NCBI GenBank assembly: GCA_963812505.1
Contig: CAWEVM010000019.1
Location: 1 to 64,000, forward strand
Source of the DNA: JAMXLO01 sp963812505
GTDB lineage: Bacteria > Pseudomonadota > Alphaproteobacteria > Acetobacterales > Acetobacteraceae
Direction: 5' to 3'
DNA: 64,000 bases
The notes under the pieces were generated by a model. That model worked only from the letters and a program-made list of their open reading frames with translations. It made no database searches and had not been told where the DNA came from. The position numbers were made by a program, and so were the translations under genes. Positions 9,042-17,955 of the stretch are shown here, piece after piece (position 1 is the stretch's first letter; each line of letters starts with the position of its first letter).

Positions 9042-10007
9042 TCAAGCGTCTAGGAACCGCGCCAACCGAACGGCGGTATGACCGCGGCTTGGCCGGAGGC
9101 TGGGCATGATCAGCAGGCAGTCGTCGTGCGGGGTACGGATTTCCGTCTCGCCATCCATCGCGATCAGCGTGTTCCTCTGGCGGATCACGTCGCCGCCGCG
9201 GTAGGGCTGCACGAAAGCGAAACTTCCGGTCGCCGCCGTCACCGCCATCGTGACCTCGGCAAAACGCTGCGCCTGCGGTGCCGGCCGCGGCAGCGCCGGA
9301 TGCGGTGCCACCACGTCCATATGGTGCAGCAACCCCACGGCGCTGGCGAACATCGTGTCCACCGTCGCCTGGCGCCAATGTTGTCCAGCCTCCACGAGGC
9401 TTGCCGCGCACGGCGTTGCGGCATCGGCAAAGCGCGGATAGTCGATCATGCGGCGTCCGCTGGCATGTCCACGATCGGCCACGACCAGTGCCGGCACCCC
9501 TGCGCCAAGGGCAAGGCGCTTTCCCTTCGGCGACGTGCCGCACAGGATCAGCGGGTCCGATGGCCACAGCATCGAGTGCAGGTCGAACAAGATGTCCACG
9601 GTGTCGATCAGCGGCCGGATCTCGCGTGCGCGGTCGAGCTCGATGGACCGCCGCGCGCTGTCCAGCACAGCCGGGTCCCACACCCGGTTGATGTCCTCAT
9701 CGATGAAGCGCGATGCGGTCGGCTGACGTGGCTCAAACCGTTTGAACGCAGCGAGGTTGACGAAGCCGAAGGTAAGCCTGCCGCGCGTCGGAGTCAGTTG
9801 CGCCTTGAGCAGCCGGTCGAGCACGATCGCGCCGGCGATCTCATTGCCATGGGTGATCCCCAGCAATGCGACATGCGGGCCCGCCACTCCGGAACCGCGC
9901 GTGGTGAAGCCGCGTACGCCGGTGTTTCCGGCGAGCCACTGGCCGATGTCGGGCGCGGCAATGTGTACTTCGAATGCTGGCAACGGCGGTTGCACGGTCG
10001 GTGACAT
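9042..10007 (-). CDS. Succinylglutamate desuccinylase/aspartoacylase family hydrolase
   Basis: A 321-aa zinc-dependent M14-type deacylase. The zinc-ligand motif HGNE is in LLGITHGNEIAGA, and the later FDLHSM supplies the third ligand. These enzymes remove acyl groups from N-acyl amino acids; the exact substrate cannot be read from sequence. It lies just downstream of, and on the same strand as, an ArgE-type deacetylase (12 nt gap), and divergently from a dipeptide ABC transporter, so use of imported acyl-amino acids or peptides is likely. Confidence 0.85.
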   Translation of the reverse strand: MSPTVQPPLPAFEVHIAAPDIGQWLAGNTGVRGFTTRGSGVAGPHVALLGITHGNEIAGAIVLDRLLKAQLTPTRGRLTFGFVNLAAFKRFEPRQPTASRFIDEDINRVWDPAVLDSARRSIELDRAREIRPLIDTVDILFDLHSMLWPSDPLILCGTSPKGKRLALGAGVPALVVADRGHASGRRMIDYPRFADAATPCAASLVEAGQHWRQATVDTMFASAVGLLHHMDVVAPHPALPRPAPQAQRFAEVTMAVTAATGSFAFVQPYRGGDVIRQRNTLIAMDGETEIRTPHDDCLLIMPSLRPSRGHTAVRLARFLDA

Positions 10008-10019
10008 GGGGTATGCGGG

Positions 10020-11180
10020 TCAGACCAGCACTCGATCCACCAGACGGCGGATGAACGCGTCGCATGCATCGAGTTGCTCCTGCGCGATCCATTCGTCCGG
10101 CTGGTGTGCCTGCGCGATGTGTCCTGGGCCACAGACGATCGTCGGGATACCGGCGCCCTGATAGTAGCCGCCTTCTGTACCGTAGCTTACCTTCCCCGTG
10201 CTGTTCGAACCGGTGAGCTGCTTGACGATAGTGGTCAGCTCATGATCGGCGCCGAGCGAGAGGCCCGGCATCGAGGTCGTTACCTCGAAGTCGAAGCCGG
10301 TATTGGCATTCACCGCATGCATCGCCGGCTCGATGCTGTCCGCGACGAACTGCCGCATGCGCTCGACATGGCGGGTCGCGTCGTCGCCCGGGATGTTGCG
10401 CCATTCCATGACGAACTCGCAGCGCTCGGGGATGATGTTGAGGATCGTGCCACCCTGTACGGTACCGACGTGAATGGTGGTGTGCGGCGGATCGAAACCT
10501 TCCTCGAACGGGCCTTCCTTCGCCAGTCGGCGCGCCTCCGTCACGACGTATGCGATCGCCTCGCCGGCGGCGTGGATCGCGTTGACCCCCTTGGCCGGCT
10601 CGGCGGAATGTCCGGTCAACCCGCGAACCTTCACGCGCAGGTTCAACTTGCCCTTGTGGGCGAGGATTGGCTGCATGCCCGACGGCTCGCCAACCACGCA
10701 AAGGGCCGGCTTCATGCCGGAATCGTCGAGATCCTGGATCAGGCGCTGTGCGCCCTGGCAGCCGACCTCCTCGTCATAGCTGATGAACAGGTGCAGCGGT
10801 CGCGAGAGGTTGCGCGCCTTGACATCCGGTACGGCGGCGAGGCAGGCCGAGACAAAGCCTTTCATGTCGGCCGAACCGCGTGCATAGAGGCGCCCATGGT
10901 CGCGCCTCAGCGTAAACGGATCCGCGCTCCATGCCTGACCGTCAACAGGGACCGTATCAACGTGACCTGACAGAGCGATGCCACCCGGACCTTGTGGACC
11001 GATGATGGCATGAATATTGGCCTTTTGACCCGTCGCGTCAGTGCTGACGCGATACGAAACGCCATGCGCGTCCAGGTAGTCTCGCACGAACGCAATCAGC
11101 GCGAGGTTTGAATTGCGGCTCGTCGTGTCGAACGACGCCAGTTTGGCGAGCAGCTCCGTGGTGGTGCTGGGTGCATCCAT
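10020..11180 (-). CDS. argE: Acetylornithine deacetylase (M20 family)
   Basis: A 386-aa M20 metallopeptidase with the typical metal-site motifs: SGHVDTVPVDGQ, the bridging Asp in GSADMKGF, the catalytic Glu pair in ISYDEEVGC, and GHSAEP in the dimerisation lid. The length and motif order fit acetylornithine deacetylase, which hydrolyses N2-acetyl-L-ornithine to ornithine and acetate. M20 enzymes are often re-annotated, and with a second deacylase and a dipeptide transporter beside it a broader acyl-amino-acid or peptide role is possible. Confidence 0.8.
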   Translation of the reverse strand: MDAPSTTTELLAKLASFDTTSRNSNLALIAFVRDYLDAHGVSYRVSTDATGQKANIHAIIGPQGPGGIALSGHVDTVPVDGQAWSADPFTLRRDHGRLYARGSADMKGFVSACLAAVPDVKARNLSRPLHLFISYDEEVGCQGAQRLIQDLDDSGMKPALCVVGEPSGMQPILAHKGKLNLRVKVRGLTGHSAEPAKGVNAIHAAGEAIAYVVTEARRLAKEGPFEEGFDPPHTTIHVGTVQGGTILNIIPERCEFVMEWRNIPGDDATRHVERMRQFVADSIEPAMHAVNANTGFDFEVTTSMPGLSLGADHELTTIVKQLTGSNSTGKVSYGTEGGYYQGAGIPTIVCGPGHIAQAHQPDEWIAQEQLDACDAFIRRLVDRVLV

Positions 11181-11274
11181 GGGGTGAGCTTATACGGGTC
11201 GGCACGGACGGCCAACCGATGGCACCTGCCCGTGGGGGCATGATATAGGTCGCGCCCAGGGCACGGGAGACCTG

Positions 11275-12249
11275 ATGACTACCTGGCTGATCCGGCGACT
11301 GATCCAGGCGCTTTTCGTTTTGCTCGCGATGTCAGTGATCGTGTTCATCGGCGTGCATGTGATCGGCAATCCGGTCGATATCCTGATCTCGCCCGAGGCG
11401 GACCAGGCGGAGCGCGCCCGCGTCATCGCGGCGCTCGGGTTGGATCAGCCGTTATGGAGGCAGTATCTGCTGTTTGTCGGCGACGCGCTGCATGGCGATC
11501 TTGGTCGCAGCTTCGTGTTCAACGAGCCCGCGCTCCGGCTGATCGCGCAACGTATGCCGGCGACGATGGAGCTTGCGGTCACTGCCGTGCTGATGTCGAT
11601 GTTCATCGGCATTCCACTCGGGCTGTATGCCGGACTGTATCCCGAAGGCGGGCTGGCACGCACGATCATGGCCGGTAGCATCCTGGGGTTCTCGCTGCCG
11701 ACTTTCTGGGTCGGGCTGATGCTGATCATGGTGTTCGCAGTTCAGCTTGGCTGGCTACCGAGCACGGGCCGTGGTGCGACCGCGGAATTGTTCGGCATCC
11801 AATGGTCATTCCTGACGCTGGACGGCCTGCGGCATCTGGCGCTGCCGGCGTTGAATTTGTCGCTGTTCAACATTTCGTTGGTGCTGCGTCTGACGCGGGC
11901 CGGCGTGCGCGAGACGCTGCCGATGGACTTTGTAAAGTTCGCGCGCGCCAAGGGGTTGACGCCGGCGCGGGTCATCTTCGTGCATGTGCTGAAGAACATC
12001 ATGATCCCGGTGGTGACCGTGGTCGGGTTGGAGCTTGGCTCCACCATCGCCTTCGCCGTGGTGACCGAGAGTGTGTTCGCCTGGCCGGGCATGGGGAAGC
12101 TGATCATTGATTCGATCAACGTGCTGGATCGACCGGTGATCGTCGCGTACCTGATGATGATCGTGCTGCTGTTCGTCACGATCAATCTGGTGGTGGACGT
12201 GCTTTACACGGTGCTGGACCCGAGGGTGCGATTGGAGACGAAGGGGTGA
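11275..12249 (+). CDS. dppB: Dipeptide/oligopeptide ABC transporter permease, DppB type
   Basis: A 324-aa inner-membrane permease with six transmembrane segments. The N-terminal signature is WLIRRLIQALFVLLAMSVIV and the EAA loop is FVKFARAKGLTPARVIFVHV, which docks on the ATPases. It is the first gene of a dppBCDF operon; no substrate-binding protein (DppA) is present in the window. The ATG at 11275 follows GGGAGA. The operon diverges from the argE-type gene with about 95 bp between, which should hold promoters for both directions. Confidence 0.9.
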   Translation: MTTWLIRRLIQALFVLLAMSVIVFIGVHVIGNPVDILISPEADQAERARVIAALGLDQPLWRQYLLFVGDALHGDLGRSFVFNEPALRLIAQRMPATMELAVTAVLMSMFIGIPLGLYAGLYPEGGLARTIMAGSILGFSLPTFWVGLMLIMVFAVQLGWLPSTGRGATAELFGIQWSFLTLDGLRHLALPALNLSLFNISLVLRLTRAGVRETLPMDFVKFARAKGLTPARVIFVHVLKNIMIPVVTVVGLELGSTIAFAVVTESVFAWPGMGKLIIDSINVLDRPVIVAYLMMIVLLFVTINLVVDVLYTVLDPRVRLETKG

Positions 12250-13241
12250 GCGGCAGCGCTCCCTCCCCCCCACCCCCTCGCGCAAGAGGAGGGGGAGTAT
12301 CATCTGCTGCTTCGCCACTCCCCCTCCCCTTGCGGGAGGGGGTTGGGGGGAGGGGGATCGTTCCTCGTGAGGAAACCCCATTCCGCCGCTTCGTCTCCGA
12401 GTTCGCGGCGTCGCGCATGGCTCTTGCGGCGCTCGTCGTGTTCGTCCTCATCGCGCTCGCCGCGATCTTCGCCCCGCTCATCACGCCGCAGAATCCCTAC
12501 GACCTGTCACAGCTCGACATCATGGACGGCCGCCTGCCGCCGGGTTCGGCGTCCGGGGCCGGCTACACCTATATGCTGGGCACCGACGACCAGGGCCGCG
12601 ACATGTTCTCCGGCATCCTGTACGGCCTCCGCATTTCGCTCGGTGTTGGCATCGGCTCCGCATTCATCGCGTGCATCTTTGGCACCGCTCTCGGCCTGTT
12701 TGCCGCCTATACCGGAGGACGCACCGACGCCGCCATCATGCGTCTGGTCGATCTCCAGCTCTCTTTCCCTTCCATTCTTGTCGCGCTGATGATCCTCGCC
12801 ATGCTCGGCAAAGGCGTGATGAACGTCGTGCTCGCGCTGGTCATTGTCGAGTGGGCTTACTACACGCGCACGGTCCGAGCGTCGGCCCTGGTGGAACGCC
12901 GTCGCGAATACATCGAAGCGGCAGAATGCCTTGCGCTGCCGAAGCACCGCATCATCTTCCGCCACCTGTTTCCCAACTGTCTGCCACCGCTGATCGTCAT
13001 CGCCACCCAACAGGTCGCACGCGCCATCGCTCTGGAAGCCACCCTGTCATTCCTCGGTCTCGGCGTCCCGATCACCGAGCCGTCGTTAGGCCTGCTGATC
13101 GCCAACGGCTACCAATACATGCTCTCCGGCAAGTATTGGATCAGCTTTTATCCAGGGATCGCTCTGCTGGTCACCATCGTCGCCATCAACCTGGTCGGCG
13201 ATCAGCTGCGCGACGTGCTGAACCCGCGGCTGCAACGGTGA
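12246..13241 (+). CDS. dppC: Dipeptide ABC transporter permease, DppC type, with repeat-derived N-terminus
   Basis: A membrane permease of the OppC/DppC type: N-terminal anchor (TPFRRFVSEFAASRMALAAL), long periplasmic loop with GTDDQGRDMFS, and EAA loop YIEAAECLALPKHRIIFRHL. It begins with GTGA, overlapping the dppB stop. About 30 residues after the start are proline/glycine-rich and come from a GC-rich palindromic repeat (12260-12357) that stays in frame. The next in-frame ATG (12417) lies within the first membrane segment, so translation through the repeat seems needed. Confidence 0.88.
   Translation: MSGSAPSPPPPRARGGGVSSAASPLPLPLREGVGGRGIVPREETPFRRFVSEFAASRMALAALVVFVLIALAAIFAPLITPQNPYDLSQLDIMDGRLPPGSASGAGYTYMLGTDDQGRDMFSGILYGLRISLGVGIGSAFIACIFGTALGLFAAYTGGRTDAAIMRLVDLQLSFPSILVALMILAMLGKGVMNVVLALVIVEWAYYTRTVRASALVERRREYIEAAECLALPKHRIIFRHLFPNCLPPLIVIATQQVARAIALEATLSFLGLGVPITEPSLGLLIANGYQYMLSGKYWISFYPGIALLVTIVAINLVGDQLRDVLNPRLQR
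12260..12357. repeat. GC-rich palindromic repeat inside dppC
   Basis: Two arms of C-rich then G-rich sequence around short loops; the second unit reads cccctccccttgcgggaggg. A shorter, related copy lies at 46173-46206 by the lhr/pdeM boundary, so this is a dispersed intergenic-type element. Here it sits inside an open reading frame and keeps it open. Confidence 0.75.
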
Positions 13242-14215
13242 CTACCGCGACCCTCGATGTGCGCAACCTGCGCACGCATTTCTTCACCCGCGCGGGCGTG
13301 GTGAAGGCGGTGGACGACGTGTCATTCTCTATCGCGCGGGGACAGGTGCTGGGACTTGTCGGCGAGTCCGGGTCAGGCAAGACGGTCACGGGATTCTCGA
13401 TCATTGGCCTGGTCGATCCCCCGGGACGCATTGTCGGCGGCTCGATCCTGTACCAGGGCCAGGATCTTGCGAAGCTCTCCGAGCGCGAGATGCGCACCCT
13501 GCGCGGGAACCGCATCGCGATGATCTTCCAGGACCCGATGATGACGCTCAATCCGGTCCTGCGCATTGACACGCAGATGATTGAGACGGTGCGGGCGCAC
13601 GCGAAGGTCTCACACGCCGAGGCTCGCACGCGTTCGCGCGATGCCCTTGGCATGGTAGGGATCCCCAGCCCAGATGAACGTCTTGCAGCCTATCCTCATC
13701 AGTTTTCCGGTGGCATGCGGCAGCGCGTGGCGATCGCCATCGCGTTGCTGCATCATCCCGATCTGCTGATCGCCGACGAGCCGACCACTGCGCTGGACGT
13801 CACCATACAGGCGCAGATTTTGGCCGAGGTGCAGAAACTTGCGACAACCTACGGCACCGGGCTGATCTGGATCACGCACGACCTGTCGGTGATCGCCGGC
13901 CTGGCCGACGATATCGCCGTGATGTACGCCGGTCGCATCGTGGAGACCGGTAGAGCGGAGGCCGTGCTCGACCGGCCATTGCATCCGTATACACATGGCC
14001 TGATAGGCAGTGTGCCCAGCCGCAACCGGCGCGGCGAGAAGCTGCGGCAGATTGCGGGCATGACGCCGAGCCTGCTCAGCCTGCCGCCGGGATGCGCATT
14101 CCGTACCCGCTGTGCATACGCGGACGCCGCTTGCGAGCAGGAACCGGAACCATCGCAGCCGGCTCCGGGGCACGTTACCCGCTGCTTTCATCCGCTGGTC
14201 GCTGTTCCGGCATGA
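13238..14215 (+). CDS. dppD: Dipeptide ABC transporter ATPase, DppD type
   Basis: A 325-aa cytoplasmic ATPase: Walker A GESGSGKT, Q-loop in MIFQDPMMTLNP, signature FSGGMRQRVAIA, Walker B LLIADEPTTALD, and the C-terminal oligopeptide/dipeptide Cys-rich domain (PPGCAFRTRCAYADAAC), which in relatives binds an iron-sulfur cluster or zinc. The GTG start at 13238 overlaps the dppC stop (GTGA) and its own stop overlaps the dppF start (ATGA), so the operon is tightly coupled. The longer frame back to 12671 is an out-of-frame read of dppC. Confidence 0.92.
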   Translation: MTTATLDVRNLRTHFFTRAGVVKAVDDVSFSIARGQVLGLVGESGSGKTVTGFSIIGLVDPPGRIVGGSILYQGQDLAKLSEREMRTLRGNRIAMIFQDPMMTLNPVLRIDTQMIETVRAHAKVSHAEARTRSRDALGMVGIPSPDERLAAYPHQFSGGMRQRVAIAIALLHHPDLLIADEPTTALDVTIQAQILAEVQKLATTYGTGLIWITHDLSVIAGLADDIAVMYAGRIVETGRAEAVLDRPLHPYTHGLIGSVPSRNRRGEKLRQIAGMTPSLLSLPPGCAFRTRCAYADAACEQEPEPSQPAPGHVTRCFHPLVAVPA

Positions 14216-15228
14216 ACGCCACGCCGATCATCGAGCTGCGCGGCGTATCGAAGCGCTTCGGCCCGACTCACGACGCCATCGCGCGTCTCGCCCATTCCTT
14301 CTCGCGTAAATTTGGCGCCGGCGCACAGCGGAACGAGATCGTGCGAGCCGTGGATAATGTCGATCTCGCCGTAGCACGCGGGGAGGTCGTCGGCCTGGTG
14401 GGCAAATCCGGCTGCGGCAAGTCGACACTCGGTCGGATGGTCGCCGGCATCATGCCGCCGTCCGACGGCGCCGTCCTGTTCAAGGGCCAGGATATCGCCA
14501 CCTTGGCGCCGGATCGTGCGCGCGATGCCAAACTCAAGGTGCAGATGATCTTCCAGGACCCCTACGCCTCGCTCAACCCTCGCCTGCGCGTCGAGGACAT
14601 CGTCGGCGAGGCGCCGCTCTTCCACGGCCTCGTCTCGCGCGGCGACCTGAATGCGTATCTCGATACACAGCTTCGCCGCGCCGGCCTCGACCCCGCCTTC
14701 CGTCGCCGCTATCCGCACCAATTCTCCGGCGGCCAGCGCCAGCGCATCGGAATCGCCCGCGCGCTCGCGGTACAGCCCGAATTCCTGGTGTGCGATGAGG
14801 CGGTCGCCGCGCTGGATGTGTCGATCCAGGCGCAGATCCTCAACCTGTTCATGGACCTCCGCCGTGAGCTCGACCTCACCTACCTTTTCATCAGCCACGA
14901 TCTGGGCGTGGTCGAACATCTCTCGGACCGTGTGCTGATCATGTATCTTGGCCGGATCGTGGAAAGCGCGCCGGCCGAAGAAGTGTTCGCGCGCGCCAAC
15001 CATCCTTACACCCAGGCACTGCTCGCCGAGGTGCCACGCATCGAAATACGCAAGCGGCATTTCACCGCCATCAAGGGCGAGATCCCGAGCCCACTCACGC
15101 CGCCCTCGGGCTGTCACTTCCATCCGCGTTGTCCGCACGCGATGCCGCGCTGCGGGCAGGAGATGCCGCAACTGCGTGAAATCGCGCCCGGCCATCGCAG
15201 CGCGTGCCATTTGAATGACGGGAGCTGA
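14212..15228 (+). CDS. dppF: Dipeptide ABC transporter ATPase, DppF type
   Basis: A 338-aa second ATPase of the transporter. Walker A GKSGCGKST, Q-loop MIFQDPYASLNP, signature FSGGQRQRIGIA, Walker B FLVCDEAVAALD, and the C-terminal Cys-rich segment PPSGCHFHPRCPHAMPRC. It has an insertion near residues 20-40 compared with DppD, usual in this subfamily. Paired with DppD it forms the nucleotide-binding heterodimer under the two permeases. Confidence 0.92.
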   Translation: MNATPIIELRGVSKRFGPTHDAIARLAHSFSRKFGAGAQRNEIVRAVDNVDLAVARGEVVGLVGKSGCGKSTLGRMVAGIMPPSDGAVLFKGQDIATLAPDRARDAKLKVQMIFQDPYASLNPRLRVEDIVGEAPLFHGLVSRGDLNAYLDTQLRRAGLDPAFRRRYPHQFSGGQRQRIGIARALAVQPEFLVCDEAVAALDVSIQAQILNLFMDLRRELDLTYLFISHDLGVVEHLSDRVLIMYLGRIVESAPAEEVFARANHPYTQALLAEVPRIEIRKRHFTAIKGEIPSPLTPPSGCHFHPRCPHAMPRCGQEMPQLREIAPGHRSACHLNDGS

Positions 15229-15235
15229 ACGTCCT

Positions 15236-16240
15236 GTGACTTCCTCACCACTCCGTATCGGCATTGCCGGTGTCGGCCATTTTGGCCGCCATCACGCGCT
15301 GAAGGTCGCCGAGTCCACTCGCGCGACGTTGGCCGGCGTGTTCGATCCTGATGCCGCGCGTGCAGGGACGGTAGGTTCGGAGGTTGCCGCGCCGGCGATG
15401 GACTTCGCGACGTTGCTTGCGGTCAGTGACGCGCTGGTGATCGCAGCGCCGGCCGAGGCACACCATGCGCTGGCTGCCGAGGCGCTGCGGGCGGGAAAGC
15501 ATGTGCTGGTGGAGAAGCCGATTGCCGCAACGCTTGCGCAGGCCGATGAACTCGCCGCGGCGGCCACGACGCGAGGTCTGGTATTGCAGGTCGGCCATCA
15601 GGAACGTTTTTCGGCCGCCTTCGCAGCAATCGAGGGAAGGCTGGGTGCCCCGCTCTACGTCGAGGCAACTCGAATTGCACCGTTCAAGCAGAGGGGCACC
15701 GACGTGTCGGTAATTCTCGATTTGATGATCCACGATCTCGACCTGATCTTGTCGCTGGTCGCGAGCGAGATCGAGAGTGTGGATGCTGTCGGCGCGGCGG
15801 TGGCCAGTGAGCATGCCGATATCGCCAATGCCCGCATCCGCTTCGTCAACGGCGCAGTCGCGACGATCACTGCGTCGCGGGTCGCCATGCGCACTGAACG
15901 GCGCATGCGCGTGTTCGCGCAGAAGGGCTACCTCGCGGTGGACTTTGCCAACCGCCGGCTGACCACCATTGCACGTGGACGCGGGGCGCCCGTGCCTGGC
16001 ATTGCGGACTTTGGCATCGAGGAAGCGTCATGGCAGGACCACGACTCACTCGCTGCGGAACATGCCGCGTTTGTCGCCTCGGTGCTGGACGGCGCACCCG
16101 TGCTGGTGGACGCGGCGGCCGGGCGGCGCGCCTTGGCGGCGGCGCTGACGGTGACCGATGGCATCACCGCCGCCCGCGCGCGGATGATGGCGTCAGGGCT
16201 GATCGAGAACACTGAGAATAGCGGCGGCAGCGGCGTCTGA
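15236..16240 (+). CDS. Gfo/Idh/MocA family oxidoreductase
   Basis: An NAD(P)-dependent dehydrogenase. The N-terminal Rossmann fold has GIAGVGHFGRHHALK, and the family lysine motif EKPIAATLAQADEL is present. The C-terminal domain has the metal/substrate histidine region VILDLMIHDLDLIL. In alphaproteobacteria a gene like this sits beside lpxB in lipid A loci, and here it converges with lpxB, overlapping it by 48 nt. A sugar-nucleotide substrate is plausible but not shown. I chose the GTG at 15236; an ATG at 15215 would overlap dppF. Confidence 0.85.
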   Translation: MTSSPLRIGIAGVGHFGRHHALKVAESTRATLAGVFDPDAARAGTVGSEVAAPAMDFATLLAVSDALVIAAPAEAHHALAAEALRAGKHVLVEKPIAATLAQADELAAAATTRGLVLQVGHQERFSAAFAAIEGRLGAPLYVEATRIAPFKQRGTDVSVILDLMIHDLDLILSLVASEIESVDAVGAAVASEHADIANARIRFVNGAVATITASRVAMRTERRMRVFAQKGYLAVDFANRRLTTIARGRGAPVPGIADFGIEEASWQDHDSLAAEHAAFVASVLDGAPVLVDAAAGRRALAAALTVTDGITAARARMMASGLIENTENSGGSGV

Positions 16241-17326
16241 CGGCGTTCCGGCAGGCGGCCGCAGCGAACCTAGCACATCGCGACAGCCGGCACGCTGCGC
16301 CGCGGCAACTGCCGGATCGTCCAGTAGCGAACGCACCGACGCTGCCAGGCGATCCGGCGTGCAGGCTTCCTGGATGAGCTCTGGGATCACCTCGCGCTGT
16401 GCCAGCAGATTGACCACCGCGGCGTACCGCACGGTGATCAGGCGCCGCGCGATCGCCGCTGTCAGCGGGTTGACGCGATACGTCACCACCATCGGGACGC
16501 CGGCCATTGCCAGCTCCAGCGTCGATGTGCCGGATTTCGTCAAAGCGGCAGCGGAGGCGGCGAAGGCGTCGTGTTTGGCCCCCAGCTCCGTGACCAGCAC
16601 CGGCTGCTGCGGCCAGTTGCGCGCGCCCTGCCCTACGGCACGCGCGACCGGCGTGGCCACTGGTACCACCGGCACAACATCCGGCAGGCGCTGCAATGTG
16701 GCGCCAAGGATCGGCAGCAGCCGCCCAACCTCGGTGCGACGGCTGCCTGGCATGAGGGTCAACACCCGCGCCGCAGGATCGATATTGTGGATCGCCCGGA
16801 ATCGCGCTGCGTCCCCGCGGTCGGCGCCGCTCTCCAGCACCGGATGGCCGACGAATGTGGCGGACAGATTGTGGCGCGCGAAGAAGGCCGGCTCGAAGGG
16901 CAGCAGGCAGAGCAACTGATCCCACAGACCGTGATAGTGACGCACCCGACCTTCGCGCCACGCCCAGACCTGCGGTGCGACGTAGTGCACGCGCTTCACG
17001 CCGAGTGACTGGATAGCCTTCAGCAGTCGAAGCATGAAGCCGGGACTGTCGATCGTGACCACCACATCTGGACGGCGCGCGGCGATGTCGGCGACCGTCT
17101 GGTGCAGCCGGCGCCGCAGATGGTGCAGGCGCGGCAGCACTTCCAGCAGGCCCATCAAGGCGAGGTCTTGCAGCGGAAACAGGCTGGCAAGGCCCTGCGC
17201 CGCCATCTGTTCGCCGCCAATCCCGGCGAAGGCGAGTTCTGGCTGTCGCGTTCGGAGTGCGGCCATCAGTCGACCGCCCAGCACATCGCCGCTCGACTCG
17301 CCAGCGACCAGATAGATCAGTGGCAC
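16193..17326 (-). CDS. lpxB: Lipid-A-disaccharide synthase
   Basis: A 377-aa GT19 glycosyltransferase of the inner membrane surface. It joins UDP-2,3-diacylglucosamine and lipid X to form the lipid A disaccharide. Family motifs are clear: YLVAGESSGDVLGG at the N-terminus, FAGIGGEQM, VTIDSPGFMLRL, HYVAPQVWAWREGR, LMPGSRRTEV and the donor-binding KSGTSTLELAMAGVPMVV. The length is normal. Its end overlaps the convergent oxidoreductase gene, and it begins at the stop of the HAD gene, with which it may be co-transcribed. Confidence 0.95.
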   Translation of the reverse strand: MPLIYLVAGESSGDVLGGRLMAALRTRQPELAFAGIGGEQMAAQGLASLFPLQDLALMGLLEVLPRLHHLRRRLHQTVADIAARRPDVVVTIDSPGFMLRLLKAIQSLGVKRVHYVAPQVWAWREGRVRHYHGLWDQLLCLLPFEPAFFARHNLSATFVGHPVLESGADRGDAARFRAIHNIDPAARVLTLMPGSRRTEVGRLLPILGATLQRLPDVVPVVPVATPVARAVGQGARNWPQQPVLVTELGAKHDAFAASAAALTKSGTSTLELAMAGVPMVVTYRVNPLTAAIARRLITVRYAAVVNLLAQREVIPELIQEACTPDRLAASVRSLLDDPAVAAAQRAGCRDVLGSLRPPAGTPSDAAAAAILSVLDQP

Positions 17327-17955
17327 TACGACAGCGCGTGCGCCAGAAGCGGCGTCAGAGTCCGATGATGCGCGATCGGCGAAGGAGTGCCCGGTGGGAC
17401 CGTCAGGCCGATGCGATCATGCCACCACGTCGGCATCCCGACACGCGCTGTGCCGAACAGGTCATAGGCGGACCCTGCCACGAACAGACAATTTTCCGCC
17501 GCCACGCCCAACTCGTGCAGTGCAAGCCGATAAGGCCGCGTATCCGGTTTGTAGTAGCCAGCACGTTCGGCAGTGACGATCACACTGAATGGAACCGGGA
17601 TGCGACCGGCAGCCAGACGGCCGAGTGCCTCGGAGCAGTTGGTGACGACGCCGAGCGGCATGCCGGCTTCATGCAGCTTGCGGAGTACATCGCCCGCGTC
17701 GGGCCACGGATCAATGTTGCCATAGCCCGCCGCGAGTTCATCGGCGAACCGCCGCGGCAGTCCGACCAATTCGGCGGCTCTGGCGACGAGCTCCTCGTAG
17801 GGCTGATAGCGACCGGTCCGGTAGGTGACCGCGAGATACGCCGCGCGCCACCGACGGCCGGCCTCCTCGCTGCCGGCGACGGCATTCCACAGCGTCCAGC
17901 TATCCAGCAGGCCGGTCAGCAGATCGAACAGCACGGCTTCGTAGCGTCGGGTCAT
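17326..17955 (-). CDS. HAD-superfamily hydrolase (haloacid dehalogenase-like)
   Basis: About 209 aa. Motif I is FDLLTGLLDSW (nucleophile Asp and Thr), motif II is in VVTNCSE, and motif III/IV region is YYKPDTRPYRLAL followed by FVAGSAYDLFGT. The layout with a helical cap fits L-2-haloacid dehalogenase or phosphoglycolate-phosphatase-like HADs; the substrate is unknown. The ATG at 17955 overlaps the stop of the upstream kinase gene (ATGA), so the two form a unit. Confidence 0.8.
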   Translation of the reverse strand: MTRRYEAVLFDLLTGLLDSWTLWNAVAGSEEAGRRWRAAYLAVTYRTGRYQPYEELVARAAELVGLPRRFADELAAGYGNIDPWPDAGDVLRKLHEAGMPLGVVTNCSEALGRLAAGRIPVPFSVIVTAERAGYYKPDTRPYRLALHELGVAAENCLFVAGSAYDLFGTARVGMPTWWHDRIGLTVPPGTPSPIAHHRTLTPLLAHALS

